Of a DNA stretch of 14,203 nt, positions 9,150-14,203 are shown in pieces; within the stretch, counting starts at the first letter, position 1; the number at the start of each line of letters is the position of its first letter. The position numbers and the translations under genes are program-made. The notes beneath the pieces are model-generated. The model ran no database searches, was not told where the DNA came from, and worked only from the letters and a program-made list of their open reading frames with translations. Source of the stretch: Chloroflexota bacterium (GTDB taxonomy: Bacteria > Chloroflexota > Dormibacteria > Aeolococcales > Aeolococcaceae). The stretch is taken from contig VBHE01000242.1 of NCBI GenBank assembly GCA_005889515.1, positions 1,657 through 15,859 on the forward strand. Direction: 5' to 3'.

Positions 9150-10807
9150 TCACGGGCTCAGAGCGGCGATCAGAGCTCCGATGTCGGGGGTGCCGCGGCC
9201 GGTGGTGTAGTCCCAGCCCGGGGTCGCCGCCCACAGCCCCTGGAAGCCGACGACGACGTCGAAGAAGACGGTCGCGGGCAGCCGGTACAGGTACGGGGTG
9301 GCGAAGCCCAGCCTCCCGCCGCGCGCCGCCTGGGCGCGGGCCCAGATCCCGAGCCACGCCGGGGCGCCGGCGCTGGTGCCGCCGACGACCACCTTGGTGC
9401 CGTTCTCGACGATCGAGTAGCCGGTGCCGGGATCGGCATCGAGGCTCACGTCCGGGGTGCCGCGGTGCCCGGCCACCAGGCCGGCCCCGGCGGCCGCCTG
9501 GTAGGGGGGCTGGTCCTCGGTGTTCGCCATCCCCCCGCCGCCGTCCGACCAGGCGACCTCGCGGAGCGCGGCGGGGCCATCGGTGAGCGTCGTCCCGCCC
9601 ACGCTCACCGCGTACGGGCTCGCCGCCGGGTAGGTCGGCTGCGGCCGGGTCGCCTGGCCGATGTCACCGAAGTCGACGAGCTTGCGGTGTCGCCGCTGGG
9701 GGCGAAGAGGGTCCTGCCGGTGGCGACGGCCTGGAGGAGGAGGGTGTCCGCCGCCTTCTGGAAGCCGGTGCGCTTCGCCACCTCCTCGCACTCGCCCGCG
9801 GAGAAGCTCGCCTGGCGGGCGCGGCCGTCGGTCACCCAGCGGTCGAGCTCGGCCATGCTGTCGGGGTCGTTGAGGCTGGTGACGTCGTAGACGAGCAGGG
9901 ACGACACCCCCGGGGCGAAGGCGGTGGCGTACTGGGTGTCGAGGTCCCACTCCCGGTTGTCGATGTTGTTGCCGGTGGGCGGGCCGACGGCGATCGTCGT
10001 CCAGGGGACCCGGGGCAGGCCGTACGCCTGCTCGAAGGTGACGAGGTCGCGCTCGGGGATGCTGAGCTCGCCGGCGGCGAGCACTGCGATCGTCTGGCCC
10101 TGTCCGGTGTTGCCCTCGGGGGCGTGGTAGAAGGACCAGAAGTCGGCCGGTCCGCGGGGCGGGTGCACCGGGCTGAGGCCGACGACGGGCGGGACGCTCG
10201 GCATGCCCGGCGGCAGGGCGGGGCCCATCCCCTTGTGGCCGCCGACGTCGGAGAGGCCGAGCACCGCCTCGACCCGTCCCTCCAGTCCCGCGGGCAGGTG
10301 GGCGACGCGGTCGACGTCGCGGTACTCGAGACCGTCCGCGCGGTAGCGGCGCAGGCCGGCGCCGAGGGCGGCGCCGATCCGTCCGGCGGCGCCGCGGAGC
10401 GCCACCAGGGTGCGCCCGGCCGACACCGAGACCACCTCGAGCCCCGACCGCCGAGCCCAGTCGCGCACCGCGGCCACGGTCGCGGGGTCGGGGGCGTGAG
10501 CGTCGACCATCTCCGCCGGGGTGAGCTCGCGCGCCCCGGGACGGGCGGACATCAGCGCGGCCACCCGCGACTCCAGGCCGGTGCGGTCGCGCAGGGGGAG
10601 CGCCAGGGTGATGGCGATGGGGGTCCGCGGGTCGACGGGGCCGAGGTCGACGGCGCCGCTCAGGCCGACCGGCGCGACGCCGGCGAGCACGCTCGGAGCC
10701 GGGACCGCGGGGCCGGCGCCGGAGGCGGCGGGGGGCGCCGCGAAACCCAGCGCGGCGAGGGTCGCCGCCGCTGCGAGCACCGGGAGGCGGCGTCGACCTG
10801 CGGGCAC
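9150..10807 (-). CDS. S53 family (sedolisin/kumamolisin-like) secreted serine-carboxyl peptidase, one frameshift
   Basis: S53 enzymes are secreted, often acid-acting endopeptidases made as proenzymes. From GTG 10807 there is a signal peptide (RRR, then LPVLAAAATLAALGFAAPPAASGA) and a pro-kumamolisin activation domain to about residue 200. The catalytic domain follows. The Glu/Asp pair is E286 and D290 in NREWDLDTQYATAFAPGV. The oxyanion Asp is D373 in FAPSGDT, 87 residues after the Glu, close to the 86 in kumamolisin. The frame breaks near 9685. Restoring one G gives SGDTGK, the family consensus, and continues as LVDFGDIGQ, then SPYAVSVGGTTL, GGTSAGAP (nucleophile Ser) and the Ca-site-like PGWDYTTGRGTPDIGAL. 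The repaired protein is about 550 residues. All catalytic residues are visible, so the frameshift is probably an error or recent. Confidence 0.88.
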
Positions 10808-10811
10808 CGTT

Positions 10812-10817
10812 CCTCCT
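10812..10817 (-). promoter_or_regulatory. Ribosome binding site of the S53 peptidase gene
   Basis: On the minus strand AGGAGG is followed by AACG and then GTG 10807. This decides the start. The upstream in-frame ATG at 10888 would add 27 residues before the signal peptide and has no such site. Confidence 0.75.
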
Positions 10818-10823
10818 CTCCCG

Positions 10824-10847
10824 CGCCCCCGAGGGAGGCAGGGGGCG
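10824..10847 (-). other. Stem-loop in the S53 leader
   Basis: A 7-bp perfect stem (CGCCCCC with GGGGGCG) encloses a 10-base loop, seven bases upstream of the AGGAGG. On the minus strand it would sit in the 5' leader of the peptidase mRNA. It could affect translation or stability. Chance pairing is also possible in such GC-rich DNA. Confidence 0.3.
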
Positions 10848-10905
10848 GATGTCGTGCATATGGTCGGACATGCGGACGGCCGAGGCAAATCCGCATCATG
10901 GGCCC

Positions 10906-11382
10906 GTGGCCACCGCCCCCCAGCGCCGCGGCCGGCGCATCGCGATGACCCCCGAGGAGTGCAACGCGTTCCTCTCGACCGAGCGCACCTGCCGGGTCGG
11001 CACCGTGGGCGCGAACGGCCTCCCCCATGTCAGCCCGCTGTGGTTCGTCTGGGACGGGCGGGCGATGTGGCTCTACTCGCTCAGCCGCAGCCGCCGGCGC
11101 GCCGACCTCCGCGCCAGCCCCGCGGTCTCCGTCGTCGTCGACGCGGGGATCGACTACGACGAGCTCCGCGGCGTGGAGCTGGGAGGAACGGTCGAGGTCG
11201 TCGGCGAGGAGCCCCGCACCGGCGAGCCCGTCGCCGAGCTCGAGGAGCCGGAGCGGCTGATGGCCGCGAAGTACCACGGTGGTGGGGGACTGCCCCACGA
11301 CGGGAGACACGTCTGGCTGCGGCTGGTCCCGGATCGCGCGGTCAGCTGGGACTTTCGCAAGATTTCGTCTCTCCGCCCTTGA
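10906..11382 (+). CDS. PPOX-class (pyridoxamine 5'-phosphate oxidase-like/F420-class) flavin-binding protein
   Basis: A protein of 158 residues with the split-barrel fold that binds FMN or F420. Visible features are the N-terminal helix MTPEECNAFLSTERTCRV, the first strands GTVGANGLPHVSPLWFVWDG with the typical His-x-x-Pro-x-Trp, and MWLYSLSRSRRRADLRAS with the basic cofactor-facing segment. VSVVVDAG and GGTVEVVGE follow, then YHGGGGLPHDGRHVWLRLVPDRAVSWDF. Many actinobacterial relatives are F420-dependent reductases or biliverdin/quinone reductases; the cofactor and substrate cannot be chosen here. GTG 10906 is the preferred start, with ATG 10945 (MTPEE) equally defensible since neither has a clear ribosome site. 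It is divergent from the S53 gene and 24 bp upstream of zwf, so it may be co-transcribed with it. Confidence 0.85.
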   Translation: MATAPQRRGRRIAMTPEECNAFLSTERTCRVGTVGANGLPHVSPLWFVWDGRAMWLYSLSRSRRRADLRASPAVSVVVDAGIDYDELRGVELGGTVEVVGEEPRTGEPVAELEEPERLMAAKYHGGGGLPHDGRHVWLRLVPDRAVSWDFRKISSLRP

Positions 11383-11390
11383 CAGGGCGG
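11373..11390 (+). other. Hairpin spanning the PPOX-class stop codon
   Basis: CCGCCCT-TGAC-AGGGCGG is a perfect 7-bp stem with a 4-base loop that contains the stop codon. There is no T-run after it. The loop region includes TTGACA (11379-11384), a perfect -35-like hexamer, with a weak TAGATG 19 bases later. It may therefore be an attenuating hairpin or part of a zwf promoter; neither is proven. Confidence 0.35.
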
Positions 11391-11406
11391 CCGTGCCTCG
11401 GAGTAG

Positions 11407-12852
11407 ATGCCAGCCATGATCGACGGGCATCCCCGGCTCAAGGTCCCCCACGACCAGGACATCGTCGTCGTCGGCTGCTCCGGCGACCTCGCCTCGCACC
11501 GTCTCCTCCCCGCGCTCTACAACCTCGACCGCGAGGGCCTGCTCCCGGAGCACGGCAACGTCATCGGCTACTCGCTCGCGGACTGGGGCGACGCCGACTT
11601 CAGGGTGCACACCCTGAAGTCGATCGCGACCAACTCCCGGCACACGATCGAGGACGGAGTCTGGGACCACTTCTCCGCCCGCCTGCGCCACCTGACCGGG
11701 GACGGCACCGACATGCGCCCGCTCGAGGCGCTGCTCACCCAGGGGCGGCGGATGTTCTACCTGTCGACGCCGCCCTCGGCGGTGATGCCGATCGTCCAGG
11801 GGCTGGGAGAGGCGGGGCTCGCCGACGGCTCCACCCTGGTGCTCGAGAAGCCCTTCGGCCGTGACGTCCCCTCCGCACGCCGGCTCAACGAGAGCCTGCA
11901 CCGGGTGCTCCCCGAGGACCGCATCTTCCGCATCGACCACTATCTCGGCAAGGAGACCGTCCAGAACCTTCTCGTGTTCCGCTTCGCCAACCCGCTCTTC
12001 GAGCGTTCCTGGAACAGCGACGCCATCCACCGCATCGAGATCACCGTCGCCGAGCCGATCGGCGTCGGCCGTAGGGGACGCTTCTACGAGGAGACCGGGG
12101 CGATCCAGGACATCGTCCAGAACCACCTCTTTCAGCTGCTCGCGCTGGTGGCGATGGAACCGCCGCTGAACATGGACGCGGAGGCGATCCGCGCCGAGAA
12201 GTCGAAGCTGCTGCGGAGCGTCCGCGTGGTCGACCCCGAGGAGGTCGTGCGCGGCCAGTACACCCACGGGGTCGTCGACGGCGTCGAGGTGCCCGGCTAC
12301 CGCGAGGAGGACGGGGTGGCGCCCGACTCCCAGACCGAGACCTACGCGGCGATGCGGCTGCAGATCGACTCCTGGCGGTGGGGCGGGACTCGCTTCCTGC
12401 TCCGCACCGGCAAGCGGCTGAGCAAGCGCGAGACCCGGATCGTCGTCGTCTTCCGCGACGCCCCCCACAACTTCTTCGCCACCACCGAGGTGGTGCGCCT
12501 GGTCTCCCAGAAGGTGACCATCCGCATCCAGCCCGACGAGGGAATGTCGCTCACCTTCGTCGCCAAGCGGCCGGGACCGGCGGTGCAGACCCAGCCGGTG
12601 CTCATGGACTTCAACTACGGGCACTCGTTCAAGACCAGCCCGCCCGAGGCCTACGAGCGGCTGCTCCACGATGCGATGGTCGGCGACCACACCCTGTTCA
12701 TCAGCGAGCACGAGATCGAGCGGGCGTGGGAGATCCTCGAGCAGGTGCTGGAGAACCCCCCGCCGGTCGTGCACTATGCAGCCGGTAGCCTGGGCCCGCG
12801 GGAGGCGGAACGCCTCGTCGATCCCCGCCGCTGGCACGCGCTCGAGGACTGA
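11407..12852 (+). CDS. zwf: Glucose-6-phosphate 1-dehydrogenase
   Basis: Catalyses oxidation of glucose 6-phosphate to 6-phosphogluconolactone with NADP or NAD, the entry step of the oxidative pentose phosphate pathway, in the cytosol. It has 481 residues, a usual length. The nucleotide-binding turn is GCSGDLA (23-29). The chain then has LEKPFGRD, the active-site signature RIDHYLGKE (175-183) and QNHLFQ with H240. These correspond to Asp177/His178 and catalytic His240 of the Leuconostoc enzyme. After GDLA the family normally has Lys (GDLAKRK); here it is Ser30 (GDLASHR), a notable substitution. ATG 11407 has GGAG only three bases before it; ATG 11416 has it twelve bases before, so the start is uncertain by three residues. 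No gnd, opcA or tal neighbour is seen. Confidence 0.96.
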   Translation: MPAMIDGHPRLKVPHDQDIVVVGCSGDLASHRLLPALYNLDREGLLPEHGNVIGYSLADWGDADFRVHTLKSIATNSRHTIEDGVWDHFSARLRHLTGDGTDMRPLEALLTQGRRMFYLSTPPSAVMPIVQGLGEAGLADGSTLVLEKPFGRDVPSARRLNESLHRVLPEDRIFRIDHYLGKETVQNLLVFRFANPLFERSWNSDAIHRIEITVAEPIGVGRRGRFYEETGAIQDIVQNHLFQLLALVAMEPPLNMDAEAIRAEKSKLLRSVRVVDPEEVVRGQYTHGVVDGVEVPGYREEDGVAPDSQTETYAAMRLQIDSWRWGGTRFLLRTGKRLSKRETRIVVVFRDAPHNFFATTEVVRLVSQKVTIRIQPDEGMSLTFVAKRPGPAVQTQPVLMDFNYGHSFKTSPPEAYERLLHDAMVGDHTLFISEHEIERAWEILEQVLENPPPVVHYAAGSLGPREAERLVDPRRWHALED

Positions 12853-12858
12853 GGAACG

Positions 12859-12874
12859 CCGCCCGTGGGGGCGG
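12859..12874 (+). terminator. Possible U-tract-less hairpin after zwf
   Basis: CCGCCC-GTGG-GGGCGG, a 6-bp GC stem with a 4-base loop, starts six bases after the zwf stop. No T-run follows. It has the same CCGCCC/GGGCGG arms as the hairpin after the previous gene. It could be a weak terminator or an mRNA 3' end stabiliser; support is limited. Confidence 0.3.
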
Positions 12875-12887
12875 AGAGGCACCGCGC

Positions 12888-12900
12888 GAGGAGGAGGAGG
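12888..12900 (+). promoter_or_regulatory. Ribosome binding site of the alpha/beta hydrolase gene
   Basis: A run of GAGGAGGAGG repeats ends four bases before ATG 12905. It is the strongest Shine-Dalgarno in the window and decides the start over the upstream in-frame ATG at 12671, which lies inside zwf. Confidence 0.8.
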
Positions 12901-12904
12901 CAGC

Positions 12905-13699
12905 ATGACGTCGGTCGCACAGAGCTCCGTGCAGGCGGAGATGATCGAGGTGGCCGGAACCCCGGTCGCACTGCGCCGCAGGGGCGCGGGGGCGCCGCTC
13001 CTCTTCCTCCACGGCGCCGGCTTCACCGGGCTCTGGACCGCGTTCCTCGAGGAGCTCTCGTCGGCGGCGGAGGTGTGGGCGCCCGACCACATCGGCTTCG
13101 GCGCCACCCCGGCGCAGGACTGGATGACCGGGGTCGACGACCTCGTCCTCCACTACGAGGACCTGCGCCGCGAGCAGGGCTGGGAGCGCATCGACGTGGT
13201 CGGCTATTCGCTCGGCGGCTGGATCGCCGCCGCGTACGCGACCGTGTACCCGGAGCGGGTCGGCCGGCTGGTGCTCATCACCCCGGTGGGCCTCCGCGTC
13301 CCCGGCAAGCCGATCGCCGACGTGATGATGATGACCCCGCAGAGGCTCTACGCGACCCTTTTCAACGACCCGACCAACATCCCCCAGGTCGCACCGGACC
13401 CGAGCGACCTCGGCGTCGTGGTCCACATCTACGAGGAGATGACCACGGTGGCGCGGCTGCTCTGGAACCCACGCCACGACCCCAAGCTGCCGCGGCGCCT
13501 GCGCCGGATCACGTCCCCGGCGCTCATCGTCGGCGCCGAGGACGACCGACTGGTCCCGAACGAGATGTGCGACCTCTACGCGTCGCTGATCGGCGGCGCG
13601 CGGGTCGAGCGGGTGCCCGGCACCGGCCACGCGCTGATCATCGAGCAGCCGGAGCGCACCGCCCGGCTGGTGCTCGACTTCCTGGGAGAGGGCCGATGA
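12905..13699 (+). CDS. Alpha/beta hydrolase fold protein
   Basis: A 264-residue cytosolic hydrolase. LLFLHGAGF (H36-G37) gives the oxyanion loop. VVGYSLGGW places the nucleophile at S102. LIVGAEDDRLVP gives the acid (D213 or D214), and VPGTGHALIIEQPE the His at H242. PDHIGFGAT is the usual post-beta4 segment. The core helices (residues about 130-200) include a Met-rich run MMMTPQRLY. The catalytic triad is complete, so an esterase, C-C hydrolase or epoxide/haloalkane-like activity is possible; the substrate is unknown. The stop overlaps the ATG of a luciferase-like oxidoreductase (ATGA), so the two are translationally coupled. This pairing suggests a catabolic step in which the oxidoreductase oxygenates a compound and the hydrolase cleaves it. 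That role is inferred. Confidence 0.9.
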   Translation: MTSVAQSSVQAEMIEVAGTPVALRRRGAGAPLLFLHGAGFTGLWTAFLEELSSAAEVWAPDHIGFGATPAQDWMTGVDDLVLHYEDLRREQGWERIDVVGYSLGGWIAAAYATVYPERVGRLVLITPVGLRVPGKPIADVMMMTPQRLYATLFNDPTNIPQVAPDPSDLGVVVHIYEEMTTVARLLWNPRHDPKLPRRLRRITSPALIVGAEDDRLVPNEMCDLYASLIGGARVERVPGTGHALIIEQPERTARLVLDFLGEGR

Positions 13700-14203
13700 G
13701 CAACCGCCTCCAGTTCTGGCACTTCGGGCTCATGCACTATCCCCACATCCCGCCGACGTCGGAGATCGAGTCGACCTGGGTGACCCTCTCCAACCGGCAC
13801 TACGATCCGGAGATCGGGCACCGGCTCTACCGCCGCTACCTCGACGAGTCGGTGCTCGCCGAGAAGCTCGGATACGACGGCACGTGCGTCAACGAGCACC
13901 ACCAGAACGCGTACGGTACGATGCCCGATCCGAACGTGATGGCCTCGCAGATCGTGGCCAGGACCGAGCAGATCTACGTCGGGATCATCGGCAACGCCCT
14001 GCCCCTGCACCAGAACCCGCTGCGGGTCGCCGAGGCCGTCGCGATGCTCGACGTCATCTCCGGCGGCCGGATCATCTCGGGGTTCGTCCGCGGCACCGGC
14101 ATGGAGTACCACTCGCTCCGCTACAACCCCGCGGAGTCGCGTGACCGCTTCTGGGAGGCGCACGACCTCATCCTCGAGGCCTGGACCAAGGACGGGCCGT
14201 TCG
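13696..14203 (+). CDS. LLM-class (luciferase-like) flavin-dependent oxidoreductase, N-terminal part
   Basis: Luciferase-like TIM-barrel proteins use FMNH2 or F420 for monooxygenase or dehydrogenase reactions. The first 169 residues are present; the gene continues past the window edge. Visible motifs are FGLMHYPH in the first strand, AEKLGYDGTCVNEHHQNAYG (NEHH at 66-69), PDPNVMASQIVARTEQIYVG, and NALPLHQNPLRVAEAVAMLDVISGGRIISGFVRGTG. The last is the highly conserved P-x-R-x-AE...LD-x-x-S-x-GR segment of the family. The ATG overlaps the hydrolase stop by four bases. Cofactor and substrate cannot be decided from this half; the nearby PPOX-class protein and the Rv2466c-like gene are weak hints of an F420/mycothiol-type host. 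Confidence 0.92.
   Translation, partial: MSNRLQFWHFGLMHYPHIPPTSEIESTWVTLSNRHYDPEIGHRLYRRYLDESVLAEKLGYDGTCVNEHHQNAYGTMPDPNVMASQIVARTEQIYVGIIGNALPLHQNPLRVAEAVAMLDVISGGRIISGFVRGTGMEYHSLRYNPAESRDRFWEAHDLILEAWTKDGPF

Larger units (their letters stand above)
10808..10905. promoter_or_regulatory. Divergent intergenic region between the S53 peptidase and the PPOX-class gene
   Basis: This 98-bp gap lies between head-to-head genes, so it must hold or overlap the promoters for both directions. No clear -35/-10 pair was found on either strand. It includes the S53 ribosome site and a stem-loop in the S53 leader. The plus-strand gene has no recognisable Shine-Dalgarno here, so leaderless translation is possible. 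Confidence 0.45.

Noticed and set aside
10845..10905. Start of the PPOX-class protein at ATG 10849
   Set aside because: The extra residues before GTG 10906 do not resemble the family and there is no ribosome site upstream.
11379..11409. Strong sigma-70 promoter for zwf (TTGACA plus -10)
   Set aside because: The TTGACA is perfect, but the only -10-like hexamer is weak with a 19-base spacer and runs into the start codon, so I did not call it as a separate feature.
10660..13107. 815-residue minus-strand frame opposite zwf and the PPOX-class gene
   Set aside because: It is antisense to a clear zwf with complete catalytic motifs and has no domain pattern of its own.

Overview
This is a high-GC window (by eye roughly 70% or more G+C). 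Coding is almost wall to wall, start codons are often GTG or TTG, and long antisense shadow frames are common. The gene content (S53 peptidase, Rv2466c-like thioredoxin-fold protein, CpaF ATPase, UPF0127, ComF, F420/PPOX-class flavin protein, luciferase-like oxidoreductase) fits a high-GC soil or environmental bacterium such as an Actinomycetota, Chloroflexota or Dormibacterota-type lineage. The sequence alone does not settle which. No RNA gene, CRISPR array, IS element or phage gene was seen.

Layout: from about 10.8 kb down to 1, everything is on the minus strand. In transcription order it runs S53 sedolisin-type peptidase, Rv2466c/DsbA-like protein, UPF0127 protein, ComF, CpaF-type secretion ATPase, a membrane-anchored CAP/SCP-domain protein with a Pro-rich tail, an ABC ATPase, a two-module FtsX/MacB-like permease, and SecA (cut by the window edge). 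The four genes from cpaF to the permease overlap by 4 to 8 bases at every junction, so they are probably one translationally coupled unit for an envelope or export function. From about 10.9 kb rightward, genes are on the plus strand: a PPOX-class flavin-binding protein, glucose-6-phosphate dehydrogenase (zwf), an alpha/beta hydrolase, and a luciferase-like flavin oxidoreductase that runs off the right edge.

The left 10 kb is unusually damaged. secA lacks about 43 nt covering exactly the Walker B/DEAD region. The permease has two frameshifts and is split by a 566-bp near-perfect second copy of the CAP-tail/ABC-ATPase-start junction (2211-2776, copied from 4768-5333 with one mismatch). The CAP gene and the S53 gene each carry one frameshift. 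All four simple frameshifts can be repaired by restoring a single G or C to a shortened GG/CC pair. The most economical explanation is sequencing or assembly error, or strain mixture in a metagenomic contig. Real decay of an ABC/CAP locus is possible but harder to accept for secA. The zwf side of the window (10.9-14.2 kb) shows no such damage.

I did not find a convincing new defence or mobile system. The most interesting biology is the coupled cpaF-CAP-ABC unit, the CPWA variant of the Rv2466c-like active site, and the acidic insertion near the SecA N-terminus.
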